In this document: piece after piece, positions 23,305 to 34,245 of the stretch
Position numbering within the stretch: the stretch's first letter is position 1
Layout of the letters: the number at the start of each line of letters is the position of its first letter
Assembly: GCA_022497145.1 (NCBI GenBank)
Contig: MU385858.1
Coordinates: 248,001-312,000, forward strand
DNA from: Rostrohypoxylon terebratum
Taxonomy: Eukaryota; Ascomycota; Sordariomycetes; Xylariales; Hypoxylaceae
Direction of reading: 5' to 3'
DNA: 64,000 nucleotides
Made by a program: the position numbers and the translations under genes
Notes under the pieces: model-generated
What the model saw: the letters and a program-made list of their open reading frames with translations, nothing else
Told to the model about the DNA's origin: nothing
The model's database searches: none

Positions 23305-25556
23305 ATGGCTCAACTTGACACCCTGGACATAATTGTCCTGGCGGCCATCCTGGTAGGCACGGCTGCCTACTTTACCAAAGGCAAAGTCTGGGGCATTACC
23401 AAGGACCCGTACGCCAATGCCTTCGCCAACACGAACGGCGCCAAGGCCGGTAAGACGAGAAATATCTTGGAAAAGATGGAAGAGTCCGGAAAAAACTGTG
23501 TCATATTCTACGGTTCTCAAACTGGTACCGCCGAGGACTATGCTTCGAGGCTAGCAAAGGAGGGCAAGAGTCGGTTTGGTTTGGAAACCATGGTAGCCGA
23601 TCTCGAAGATTACGATTTTGACAATCTTGACACCATTCCCTCCGACAAAGTTGTTATGTTTGTTCTAGCCACCTACGGTGAAGGCGAGCCCACCGACAAT
23701 GCCGTTGACTTCTACGAGTTCATTACTGGTGAAGACCCGTCTTTCTCGCAAAGCTCGGATCCCCCTCTTGAAAACCTCAACTACGTCGCTTTCGGTCTAG
23801 GAAACAACACCTATGAACACTACAACTCGATGGTTCGCAATGTTAACAAGGCTCTCGAAAAGCTTGGCGCTAAGAGAATCGGCGAGGCTGGAGAAGGTGA
23901 CGATGGCGCTGGTACTATGGAAGAAGACTTTTTGGCTTGGAAGGACCCCATGTGGGCTGCGCTTGCGGAGAAGATGGGTCTCGAGGAACGAGAAGCCGTC
24001 TATGAGCCTATCTTCGGTATTACTGAGCGGGAAGGCCTTACCAAGGATTCTCCCGAGGTATACTTGGGCGAGCCTAACAAGATGCATCTCGAAGGGACTG
24101 CCAAGGGACCCTTCAATGCCCACAACCCGTACATTGCCCCCATTGTTGAATCTAAGGAATTGTTCTCCGTTAAAGACCGAAACTGCCTTCACTTGGAAGT
24201 TGATATCAGCGGCTCCAACCTGACCTACCAGACTGGCGATCACATTGCAGTTTGGCCAACGAACGCTGGACATGAAGTCGATTTACTGCTTAGCATCTTG
24301 GGACTCGAGGACAAGAGGGATATCGTCATTAGCGTCAAGGCTCTCGAGCCCACAGCTAAAGTGCCGTTCCCTACCCCCACCACCTATGACGCCATTATCC
24401 GATACCATCTTGAGATTGGCGCTCCCGTGTCTCGTCAATTCTTGGGCACACTGGCTGCATTTGCTCCCGATGAGGCTACTAAGGCAGAAATGACTAAGCT
24501 TGGTAACGACAAGGATTACTTCCAAGACAAGGTTAGCAAGAATCACTACAACATTGCTAGGACTTTGAGCGTTGTCAGCAACGGACAGAAATGGACCAAC
24601 ATCCCCTTTTCGGCATTTATCGAGGGTCTCACCAAGCTTCAACCTCGTTACTACTCGATCTCGTCCTCTTCCTTGGTCCAGCCTAAGAAGATTTCCATCA
24701 CCGCTGTTGTCGAAAACCAGTTGATTCCCGGACGTGCCGATCCTTTCAAGGGCGTAGCCACGAACTACTTACTTGCCCTCAAGCAGAAGCAGAACGGCGA
24801 TCCTAACCCCGAACCATTCGGACTCACCTACGAACTCCACGGCCCAAGGAACAAGTATGACGGTATCCACGTACCCGTACACGTGCGCCACTCGAATTTC
24901 AAACTGCCCTCTGACCCGTCTAAGCCCATCATTCTCATTGGACCCGGCACTGGTGTGGCTCCATTCCGCGGATTCGTCCAGGAGCGAGCAAAACTAGCTG
25001 AAAATGGCGAGAATGTCGGTCGTACGCTACTTTTCTTTGGCTGCCGAAAGCGGAACGAGGATTTCATGTACGAGTCGGAATGGGAGGTATGTATAATTCC
25101 CACGCTAGTTTAGAATTTCGCTCACAATTTGGCAGGACTACAAGAAGGCTCTCGGCGATAAGTTCGAGATGATTACTGCATTCTCGCGTGAAGGACCTAA
25201 GAAGGTTTATGTACAACACCGACTCAAGGAGAGAGCCCAAGAAGTCAACGAACTGCTCGAGAAGAAGGCATACCTCTACGTTTGCGGTGACGCAGCAAAC
25301 ATGGCTCGCGAAGTCAACACCGTCTTGGCGCAGATTATTGCAGAGAAGCGTGGTATCCCAGAGACGAAAGCAGAGGAGATCGTCAAGAATATGAGAGCCT
25401 CTAACCAATACCAGGTAAGCTACGCTAACGTGTCCCCTGACCATCCCACTATGAGGTCTATTTTACGACTAGCAACCATCTACCTACTTCCACTTGCCGT
25501 TACTATTTCGCGTTGGTCAATGCTAATGAATCTAATAGGAGGACGTTTGGTCATAA
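23305..25556 (+). CDS. cprA: NADPH-cytochrome P450 reductase
   Basis: Model: join(23305..25086, 25136..25414, 25539..25556), 692 aa, the usual length. The enzyme passes electrons from NADPH through FAD and FMN to ER cytochromes P450 (including Cyp51 and Cyp61 of ergosterol synthesis). An N-terminal membrane anchor (IIVLAAILVGTAAYF, residues 9-23) is followed by the FMN domain with YGSQTGTAEDYA (69-80), ATYGEGEPTDNA and FGLGNNTYEHYN. The FAD domain shows RYYSISSSS, and the NADPH domain shows GPGTGVAPFRGFVQER, FFGCRKRNEDFMY and CGDAANMAREV. The last coding exon is only 18 nt and gives EDVWS, the conserved C-terminus whose Trp stacks on the flavin. Introns are 49 and 124 nt with GTATGT/GTAAGC donors. 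The short last exon is easily missed: reading through its donor gives a false extension ending at 25567. Start context CAAGATGG fits fungal initiation. Confidence 0.97.
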
Positions 25557-26213
25557 GGGCCGATTAGATAATGGCGGCGTGTTATTTGTTTAATGCATGG
25601 CAGGGCGAGCGTTGCAGATAGACTTTGCATAGAAGAGATTCGCCGCTGACCTTGTTCGGAGTCACGGAGGTGTGGGCTTTTTATTGGCGCGGCTTGGACG
25701 ATGGCACGATCTCGGTTCGGGTATCCAATATGCGGTCTAATGCAGGGTTCCGCATGTTCTCTGCGTATATAACATAGTCGCTACCTAACGTAATGATTTC
25801 GTGTACCTATAGATTGATATAAATCTTCAAAAAGTAATCAGTCTCGGTCTCGCTAGACATCTACAAGGGCGGGCGTGTCCCGATTTAATCGTTTCTCCGG
25901 TCTCGGAGTTGTTCAAATAAGAACTCCATTTTCGTAATTGGTTTCCCCAGGTGATTTTGGTACCTACAATCACCTACCACACCAATGCGAACTATGCACC
26001 AGGCGTAGCACTCATGTGCCAGCTGTAAGATCTGAGCCGAGGTATGGGAATGCAGCTGTTGAGGAGGCTTGGCATGTTAGGAGTTAATTGTGGGGCGTGC
26101 GCACCGGTGTGGTGTGGTGGCAGTGTGGTAGGTGACTAGCATCATCCACGTGACTTCAACAACGGAACGCGTACAGCGTAATAGCTATGATTAAGTGCGA
26201 TCATCCCTACACT

Positions 26214-26348
26214 CTCTCATGAGGTCTTTTGGGAGTTGACCTCTTCATATTCATGAGAGACAGTCGTCACAGTGTTCAATTTGATAACACATTACCAGAG
26301 GCTCAGCTAGGTGATAGCCTCATTTTGACGACTGTTGCTTAGTAAGCA
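26214..26348. other. Cluster of three abutting inverted-repeat structures (possible structured RNA)
   Basis: Three foldable units follow one another without spacer. First, 26214-26259: CTCTCAT (26214-26220) pairs with ATGAGAG (26253-26259), and inside it GAGGTC (26221-26226) pairs with GACCTC (26238-26243). Second, 26260-26335: ACAGTCGTCA pairs over 10 bp with TGACGACTGT (26326-26335) and encloses two hairpins, GTGTT/AACAC (26272-26276 with 26286-26290) and GAGGCT/AGCCTC (26298-26303 with 26316-26321), which makes a three-way junction. Third, 26336-26348: TGCTTA-G-TAAGCA. The pairings are read directly from the sequence. No known RNA family was recognised and the transcribed strand is unknown; a DNA-level role or chance is possible. 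Confidence 0.45.
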
Positions 26349-26559
26349 CCCCCTGAATGATTGTTGCTGTCAATCAACTCAATGACAATTATAATAGCGT
26401 TCTCCTGTTCCAGTATATGTGCTCTATCTCCTTTGCGATACCTGGTCTTGGAAGTATGATTCGGTTTTTGTCTTAGCTACCGTCGCTGGGTTGGCTATGC
26501 GGGCATTATCACCGAACGGTACAAATAGGCCCGGACGAATGAGCTGTTGATACTAGACT

Positions 26560-26582
26560 AGATGGAGGTAATATTTCCATCT
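26560..26582. repeat. Inverted repeat AGATGGA / TCCATCT
   Basis: Seven base pairs flank a 9-nt loop (GGTAATATT). It lies about 210 bp after the larger inverted-repeat cluster. Confidence 0.6.
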
Positions 26583-26772
26583 GGAAAGATTGGTTTACCA
26601 GCGGCAATGAGGTAGGTTAGGACAGGAATCATATATGTAGCAAGTTACTTAGTCACAACCCTCATCTTGTTCTGCTTTATATTTATTGTAAACGGGGTTT
26701 CATGGCAGCATTCAATAGGAAATAGATGGACATTGTAGGGAAAGTTATCGAATTCTGTGGTGAGGATATATA

Positions 26773-26802
26773 AAATTATCCAAATTTAAATTATCCAAAT
26801 TT
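26773..26802. repeat. Tandem duplication of AAATTATCCAAATTT
   Basis: Two perfect 15-bp copies stand head to tail in an AT-rich stretch. Confidence 0.85.
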
Positions 26803-27679
26803 GACACCGAGGGTCAATGATTTCTCCATCCTAATAATTTTCCCAACAGATATCCAAAGTAAGAAACTCCATACAAGCGAGGGAAAATTACAATTGAGAA
26901 GAGCGATTCCCATGTTAATATCATCTAAGTAAGTGTCACGATAGGAAGATATGATGTCCTTGATATATCCATTTAATTCGCTTCCATTCCGTGTACGTAG
27001 TATGTGATATAGTATTAAAATCTGCGTGTCCAACGACTAGGGCCTGGTATTTACGTCCAGACGTGATTGTGTTGGATATAAGCACAGCTGTACCCGGCAT
27101 TAGACGTTGATATTATTTTTTATTGCATGGGATTACGATTTTTGGTAGATTGGTCGAGAAAAGTAAGACTACATACGATATCGAAAAGATGTCAAAGGGA
27201 AGAAATGAAGAAATTTGCACGACTCTGGGGAAATTCTAGTTTCCATGAACGTATCCCAGTCCGATGTACCTAGGGTTAGGTTACTTTATCATGGTTATTC
27301 ACGAGCGCTGGTGCCGTTCAGGAGGGTTCTGATCAGAAAAGGCGGATCTCGGCTGGTTGGAAAATACATACATTCGGCAGGAAGGTGCGAACCTAGGTGT
27401 TTTACAAACGTGACTGCCTCGAGGAGGTTCGATGCTGGATGGTCAGAACTGGTCAGAATGTTAAGCTACAAGCAGGTACTTCGCTCTGTATGGAAACTCA
27501 TACTACTCTGTGTGTACCTATAAAATCAGGGTACGTACCTCTGTACAAACCATTGAGTACATATGTACCGTCAACAATATTCGAAATAATTTTTGGAGTA
27601 TTGATCTTGTGGGCGTTTTTGTGCCAGTCGTCACCAACCATGCTACTGCTCCTACTGATTCGATTCTCCCGACGAAAAA

Positions 27680-27687
27680 TATATAAC
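27680..27687 (+). promoter_or_regulatory. TATA box before a CT-rich leader
   Basis: TATATAAC is followed at once by a long pyrimidine-rich plus strand (TCTCATCTCTC, CTTCCCTCCC). TATA followed by CT-rich DNA is the usual core-promoter layout of highly expressed filamentous-fungal genes. Its likely target is the RRM protein gene starting at 29347. Confidence 0.45.
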
Positions 27688-29346
27688 AGCACATCTCATC
27701 TCTCAATTCTTCCCTCCCTTTCTTCTTTTTTTCTCTTCACCCACATACACTCAGACAACTTCTCTCTCCTTGCTCCCGTCACCGTTACTCAACATCCCAC
27801 ATCTAACACGGGACGTGTCTTCCCATCTCTCTCTGGATCCCAACTGGATCTTCACTGTCATTCACCATCACCCACTGCGCACTGCCTTCTGCAGTTTGTT
27901 TTGCAGCTATTCACTAAGGTTATATCTCCCCATCATCCGTCATTACGCAGCAATAATACTGCATAACTATTAAACATACTTGGGTCGAACATCTTAGGAC
28001 GAACATCAATTACAGGTGTGCATCCTTAGTTGTTCCATCCTTACGCTTTCATCTACAAACTTCTTCTATCCTCATACATCCATCCGCATACTTCTGTCTG
28101 CGCACTTTTTTTTCTTATCCACACATCATCAACCTTAAACTTACACTTACACTCGCACCATTACGTCTTGATCAACTCTACAAGGCCGTTGCATCCTTAC
28201 GCCTTCGCCGACGCCTTCCCTCTTAGATAAACTTGCGATTACTCTAAAAACATTTAGGAAGCTTCAACGCTGTCCACCTCTGTCACGGTATTCTTCAAGT
28301 AAGCATCGACCGTCAATAGCAGGTAGGTACGATCTCTCTTTTTATGTAATGATTTTCCACCGTTTCTCCACCCATAATATCTCTACCTTTTCTTCTTCGA
28401 TCTCCAGTCTCTCATTTCTTTCTTCCCCATTCCTCTTACACTTGGTTCTCCAGCATAGCATCAACTCATTCAACACACGATCTCTTCGTTTTCAATCTTG
28501 CTCTCTAGCTACTCTATCTTACTCGTTCCCGCTCGCTTCATCTCGATCGTCTTGGTTCCAGCATTGGCATTACCAGCCAGAATTTCCGAGGTTGGTTTAC
28601 TCTTCATCGTCGACCTTATTCGTCCATGCTGTTTAATTTCTTTCTTTTTTTTTCGCTTGCCTTTCTTCCACCTTGACACATCAAGACGTTGATATACAAC
28701 ATTACCCCTTCATGGCTTCTACACAACCACTCTACAATCCATCCAAACAATATCACAACTTGTCAACATTCATCAAATCTTTCCTGTGGCCTATCATCAA
28801 TGATGTCCTAGTGTCATTTTCTTGCCATTAACCCAACGATACCTTCTCGCGTTGGGTTCTCCCATCTCTTCGACGTTTTCCCCAATATCACCACCTAACA
28901 ACCGACCAATACAGAAACGTGTGCATGTTCTCCTAGTTCCCCATCACGTCATCCTTTGACTTATATATATCGCTTTTCAAGACCAAGACTGACTCTTCCT
29001 ATGACAGGTATATTCCACGTCCTGCTACCGATCTTGACCAATACAACTTGAACACTTGAACACTTGAACGAGGTCCGTATCCCCCTCCCCCCCCCTTTTA
29101 CTCACAAACTATCATCGCTTTCCTGTTATACATGCCTCGATGATCAATCACCTCGTTCATAACCAAGACCAACTACAACAAACTTTCCTCGATACCGTTC
29201 ACATTTTTGTCATCAGCATTCCCCACAGTCCCCTTTCTCTATCTTGCCTAGTGTTCACGACTATCGTTGTCCTTGATTATTATACAAAATTAACTAATAC
29301 TCTTCACTTCTGTAACAGTCTATTGACTTAACCTACATTCAACACG
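27688..29346 (+). promoter_or_regulatory. Probable long CT-rich 5' leader of the RRM gene
   Basis: About 1.65 kb with a persistent C/T bias on the plus strand, many short upstream frames (at 28030, 28349, 29140 and elsewhere) and no protein motif. The stretch contains AG|GTNNGT-like sites (near 28322 and 29007), so introns in the leader are possible. The boundary at the 5' end rests on the TATA box. This is inference from composition; a short unrecognised gene inside is possible. Confidence 0.4.
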
Positions 29347-31379
29347 ATGTCTAGCCCTCGTAACAACGAGCATTCGCCCTTTAGCGGCAACGTTGTGGTA
29401 CGTGATGAGCTTACCGAAGAGGAGCGCATCGAACTCGATGCGCTCCTTGCAGCTCGTGAAGCTCTAGAAGCTCAAGAGGCGACTGAGGCTCATGTTCGTG
29501 AGCAGGCTTCGGCCCAGGTTACCCACGATGGTGCCAATGACAACGGTATCCAGAGCCGCACGATCGCCGATGCGAATATGAACGCCATGATGGGCCAGTT
29601 CGGTAGCCTTGGAATCAACAGTGGTGTCCCCCATATCCCAGGAATGATGCCTATTCCTACTCCTGATGGCCACTTCATTCAGGTCGCCGTTACTCCCTCC
29701 GTGGCTTCCGGTGTTCCTACCTACGGAATTCCCGCCCTTGGATATACGCCTGCTCAGCCCGAGGGTTATGCAGGTGGTACTCCTTACATCGTCCAGCCTG
29801 GTTATGCTAACAACGGATCTCACATGTATGCCTTTCCATACACCACCCCGTCGCGCGCTGGAGTGGCTCATGAGCGCACTGAGACTGGTTCTCGCGATGT
29901 TCCGGGCTTGGAAATTCGACGTTCGTCGTACTCTACTAATGAGTCTACCCCGGCCACCCCTTTCCTTGGAAGCACGGCTTCTCGCGACCAGGGACCTCGT
30001 GTCTTTGATCGCTCCTCCTACACGACTCCCTCGCCCCATCAGATTGTGGCCACCGAGTCTGTCCAGGAGCCCAAGTCCCCTCTCCTTGACCGAGAGCCTA
30101 GTATTCCTTTTGCCATTCCGGCCGTCTTCACTCCTGCAGAGAGCATGAAGACTCTTGAGCAGAGTCTGATCAACCCTCTGCCCGGAAACCGCAACGTCTA
30201 TATCCGCGGTTTCCACCCCACCACTGATGACACTCTGCTTTTGAAGTATGCGGAGCGCTTTGGTAAAGTAGAGACATCTAAGGCTATTATTGATGCCAGT
30301 ACTGGTGCTTGCAAGGGGTAAGTGATTCCACCCAATACCAGAAGCATTGACTGACACAATACCTAGATTTGGCTTTGCGAAGTTCTACGATGTTCGTGAC
30401 TCGGAAAAGTGCATTCGTGGCTTCTATCGTCGAGGCTACGAAGTCGGCTTCGCAAGAGTAAGTGCTTCTTATTCATACCTAGGTGATGCCTCTCGTATCG
30501 GCCGATCATGGGCTAACAGTTTTTAGGAGTCGTTTAACTCTCGACTTCGCCAAGAGGGCGACCCTGATACCACCAACCTGTATCTTTCTAACCTTCCTCG
30601 AACCTGGCGAGAGTCGGTAAGTCAACATTTGCTCTGAGTAGATTCTATTATCTAACAGCCTCTCTAGGACATCAACAGTCTCTTCCAGAACTTTTTGGTC
30701 CTGTCCAGCAAGGTCCTGGAGGACCAGGTTACTCATGTGAGCCGTGGTGTCGGCTTCGCCCGGTAAGTAACGTCTCAGGTTTTATTGATCTCAAATATCT
30801 AACTGTAATATTAGATTCGAGTCTCGCGAAGTTTGCGATAAGATTATTGAGCATTTCCAAGGCATGCCTCTCGGCCCCGAGAATCTCCCGTTGCAGATTC
30901 GCTATGCGGATTCGCAGCGACAGAAGGAGTTGAAGCGGGTTACGGCTAAGCGCCGTCAGTGGCGTACCAACGAGTATAATGTTAGCGCTTACGGAACTAC
31001 GCTTGTTGGAGGCGGCCCTACCAATGGTCCCTCTTATCGCCACAATGGCAGTGCTCAAGGGTATGTTTCTAGCGCTGTACCGCGTTCTCTTGTACTTGAG
31101 CTAACTTCTCTCTCTAGCGGTGCCTCTCAGCGCGCGCTGATGCCTCCTCAGCAGAATGGCCCTCAGCTAGCTGGTCCTCCTCAGCAGGGCCTACTTCAGC
31201 AAGGAGCTTCCCAGCACCAGGGTGCCCCTCAGCAGGGTGCCCCTCAACAGGGTGCTCCTCAGCAGCAGGATGGCGCCCAGGGCCGTCGTACTCAGGGTAG
31301 TGCCACTTGGACCGGTCTGGCTGGAATGACAAGCCGGTATGGTCGCCGTGGCCGACCCAACCCTGACCGACGTCGTTAA
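29347..31379 (+). CDS. Two-RRM RNA-binding protein (RBMS/MSSP-like)
   Basis: Model: join(29347..30317, 30367..30457, 30527..30616, 30668..30762, 30815..31060, 31118..31379), 584 aa; five short introns, all GTAAGT or GTATGT donors with TAG acceptors. RRM1 starts about residue 285 with RNP2-like NVYIRGF and RNP1-like KGFGFAKFYD (the RNP1 is created by splicing at 30317/30367). RRM2 starts with NLYLSNLP and its RNP1-like RGVGFARFES is again formed across a junction. The N-terminal 280 residues are disordered, with an acidic helix EEERIELDALLAAREALEAQ. The tail has a PQQGA-type repeat (31190-31270), Gln-rich and prion-like, ending in a basic GRRGRPNPDRRR. Such proteins bind poly(A/U)-rich mRNA and act post-transcriptionally; the specific role is not known here. 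The first RRM is followed directly by the second, as in the RBMS/MSSP and fission-yeast Scr3-like families. The start has an acceptable context (ACGATGT). Confidence 0.83.
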
Positions 31380-32065
31380 GGAACTAACGTTGTGCCAGAC
31401 CCGGTGAAGACGTCGAGATCCGAGTCGAGTCCCCGCTAGTCGCACACGGTAGTAACCAATCGTCGCCCGTAAAGCAGGAGAAGGAGTGATTTTGTGGTCT
31501 TCTCAGAATTGTTGACTGCTTGCATTATCACACTTTTGTACTCCTTTTCTTATTTTTGGCAGTTGTCTTGTTGATGAGACATTGCTGCCGTAGTGATATC
31601 AAGGGTGGTATCATATGGGTGACGGACTTGTCTGATCTGAGTTTGTTTCCGGTGTTGTTTTCTTTAAGATTCAGTTTCGTTCTATCCCCTTTCTTTTTCT
31701 GACTTTTAAAGTCGAGTTGGCATGTCACATCCGATCATTACGACGCTTGATAGTTGACGATACAAGGCAAAGTGTGTCGATGACAGGTTGTGGTGGCAAG
31801 TTGTACCATCTCATTTTTACTCATACACGTTAATTTTCCCCATCACACGATAATACAGAATTGGCCTTTGCAGATAGTTAAGGAGGCATCAATATGAGAT
31901 CATAGTGTCTTAAACTTTTCATAGTGATGGTAGTATAAGTGAATATGTCTGCTGATAGGTATAGTGTGCGGTTAATACCTATGCATCTCGTTATTTATCA
32001 AGTAGGAAGAATTGTGCGAATAAAGGGGGTATCAATTAAGCTCATCTTGAGTAACTATTCAGCGA
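31380..32065. other. Intergenic between convergent RRM and RIO2 genes
   Basis: About 690 bp of 3' UTR and spacer, T-rich on the plus strand after 31500. No gene or structured element recognised. Confidence 0.5.
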
Positions 32066-33419
32066 TTACGTCTCGTTTCCAATTGAAAGTTTCCCCATGC
32101 CTATTGTGGAGACACTGACTCCTTGATCACTGCATGTATTGTTCGGTCCATCCACCTCTACCTCTTCCTCTGTATCGCCGTCATCGTCATCGTCATCGCC
32201 ATCGTCACCATCCTCATCCTCGATCTTGCTCGTAGATGAAGCGTCGTATTCTCCTGTATCAGCCTGTTCCTCCCTCTTGGCTTGTTGTTCTCTAATAGCA
32301 GCCTCTAAGTCCTTGAGCGCCTTCTTGGAGAAGCCAGACGCCTCGACCGCAGCATCGAGTCTCTTGGCCCCGTCCTTCCCTACGGTCTTCTTCGCATCCT
32401 TGTAGTATGGCCCTGGCTGCGTGCTGACGAAGTGGAAGCGTCGCTCGAAGAATTTCTTGATGCAATTGACGTCGCGGTCAAAATACATCTCGGCATTCTG
32501 ATGGTCCATAGATACCATCTGGGGAAAGTCGATTATGATAGGGATCGCCTTGAAACTTTCTTTTTCCCGCTCTTCCTCCGCCGACACTTTCGCTTCCTTG
32601 TTTTTGGCAGAGGACTCCGGCTTCTCCGGCTCCTCCTTGATTAGGATATTGAACTCGTTGAAATCGCCGTGGATCAACCCGTGCCGGGCTAAGCGCAAGA
32701 TTAGGGAGATCAACTCGGCGTATAGAGCGGCGGGGTCAGGGACCCGTGAGATCTGGCGTAGCGGGAAGGCGTCGACGTATTCCATGAGCACGGTGTGCCG
32801 GCTCTGCGATAGCGGCTCTGGCACGGGGAAACCTTCTTCCCGCAGCGCCTGCATGAAGGCGTACTCCTTTTCGGCGGCTAGCCGCGATAGGTACATCCAG
32901 CTGCCGCCCTGCCGTTTCCGCAGGTAGTCGCGGTTCGCCTTGACGGTGCGGAAGGAGATTCGGCCCAGCCGGTGGATCTTCAGGACCCGCTGTGACCCCG
33001 TCTCGTCAGCCACGACTAGGATATCGCTTTCTTTCCCCACGCCGATCCGGTTCCCCACGCTGTATACCTCTTTCCGGGAAGCGTATGTGTGCAGGGCGAG
33101 GTAGTCTACGCCGCCGTACGTCAGGCGATAGCCGTCGTATTTGGCTTCTTTGACACGCGCTATGAGGCCGACTTTGGCGAGCGCCGAGATGGACTTGTGG
33201 ACGCGGCTTGCGCCGCCCCGGAGCTTGGAGAGGGATTCGATGAGGGGGGTCGGGATTAGTTCGTGGTTGCGGCTGCCTATTTCACACTTTGGAACATTTT
33301 TTAGTTGTTTTATTCACGTAATTGAAAGTCAGAGAACGGGAATATGGGGGACGTACGGCTGTAAGGACTCGCCAGTCCTCGGCTGTGAGATGCCGCATGG
33401 CTTTCGTATCGAGCTTCAT
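32066..33419 (-). CDS. rio2: RIO2 atypical protein kinase/ATPase
   Basis: Model: complement(join(32066..33286, 33357..33419)), 427 aa. Rio2 acts in cytoplasmic maturation of pre-40S particles. Exon 1 encodes MKLDTKAMRHLTAEDWRVLT and the 70-nt intron (GTACGT donor, AAAG acceptor) leads into GSRNHELIPTPLIESL, the Rio2 winged-helix domain. The kinase part shows the P-loop RIGVGKESDIL (101-111), the ATP-binding lysine in RVLKIHRLGRISFR (K124), the catalytic loop HGDFNEFNIL (D229) and the metal-binding IDFPQ (D274). After the kinase comes a C-terminal region with a Glu/Asp-rich stretch (about 375-405) and an end rich in Ser/Gly. The GTG codon at 33058 is internal, not a start. The CTGAC branch site and AAAG acceptor are the only combination that keeps the frame and the GSRNHE motif. 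Confidence 0.94.
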
Positions 33420-33635
33420 GGCGGCTACCTCCTCGCCGTTGACGAGGAAATGTGACGGATCTAATGGTAAAGTGGATTATTGGCAGGTATATACACAATA
33501 AAGAGGATGAACATGAGGAGTATGAGAAGAAAATATCGACTCTTTTTTTGTCTGTCACACAGTTGTGAAGGCAGGCTGGACGTCGAATCGGCTAATATAA
33601 CCCCACCAAATTCTATACAAAAATCTGGGAGATAA

Positions 33636-33652
33636 TCTTATCAGCGATAAGA
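33636..33652. promoter_or_regulatory. Palindromic GATA-type site TCTTATC-AGC-GATAAGA
   Basis: Two inverted GATAAG cores sit on either side of 3 nt, and a further GATAAG follows directly. HGATAR is the binding motif of fungal GATA factors (nitrogen, light, iron regulators). Site function is inference. It is about 217 bp upstream of RIO2 and 590 bp upstream of RPN1. Confidence 0.4.
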
Positions 33653-33660
33653 TAAGAACC

Positions 33661-33689
33661 CAAGTATGTACGTATCAAGTATGTACGTA
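33661..33689. repeat. Tandem repeat CAAGTATGTACGTA
   Basis: A 14-nt sequence CAAGTATGTACGTA occurs at 33661-33674 and 33676-33689 with one base between. Confidence 0.8.
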
Positions 33690-34014
33690 CCCTGAAATAT
33701 TACAGGAAAGCCGAGAGTCTGGAGGATCTCTTTTCATTGGCTGATATTATTGGACTTTCCTGCCGTTTCATTGGATTAAAATGACTAGCTGCACGAAATG
33801 TCAATTGGTTGGTTTTAACATCAAAAATTCGGAAGGCTGTGGCATTCGTTAGAAGCACGGACCACTTTAAATCAAGACTAAGCAATAGGCGGCAGAGCAG
33901 TCGCGTAATGGTAAACCTTTCCGCCTTGCGTTGGGGAAGCTTCGACCTGACCGATTAAGAAGCTTTCGCCTTTAGAAAGCTTATCCGATTTCCATCGTCA
34001 AAATAAAACGCACA

Positions 34015-34055
34015 CCAAACCAAACCAAACCAAACCAAACCCAATCAAACCCAAT
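34015..34055. repeat. CAAAC pentanucleotide repeat
   Basis: Several CCAAA/CAAAC units followed by CCCAATCAAA variants lie 190-230 bp before the RPN1 start codon, probably in its leader. Confidence 0.75.
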
Positions 34056-34245
34056 CATTTCCCCTCCGGTCGTTCATATTAGACCACCACCATATCATAT
34101 TAATATTCAAGCAGTCTACATACTAGTGAATTTCTTCACCTGAGAGTCCATCATCTCGGAGCTTATCCTATAATTTTGTGTTAGCTGCTACTTTCGCCCT
34201 CGTTCGCCTCGTTCGCCTCTTTCCCTCCTCTCCTCAAAGACGACC

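Larger units (their letters stand above)
25557..27660. other. Intergenic region 3' of CPR, AT-rich, with inverted-repeat cluster
   Basis: The stretch contains no gene I recognise. Positions 26640-27230 are markedly AT-rich. A minus-strand frame of 80 codons (26791-27033) has no recognisable motif and might be the relic of a decayed gene. A compact run of inverted repeats at 26214-26348, a hairpin at 26560-26582 and a 15-bp tandem duplication at 26773-26802 are listed separately. Confidence 0.5.
33420..34245. other. Divergent promoter region RIO2/RPN1
   Basis: About 825 bp between the two start codons. It contains a palindromic GATA site, a 15-bp tandem repeat, an inverted repeat AAGCTTTC/GAAAGCTT near 33960-33982 and a CAAAC repeat, but no gene. 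Confidence 0.6.

Noticed and set aside
32139..32405. Ser-rich plus-strand frame opposite RIO2
   Set aside because: Antisense shadow of the acidic RIO2 tail.
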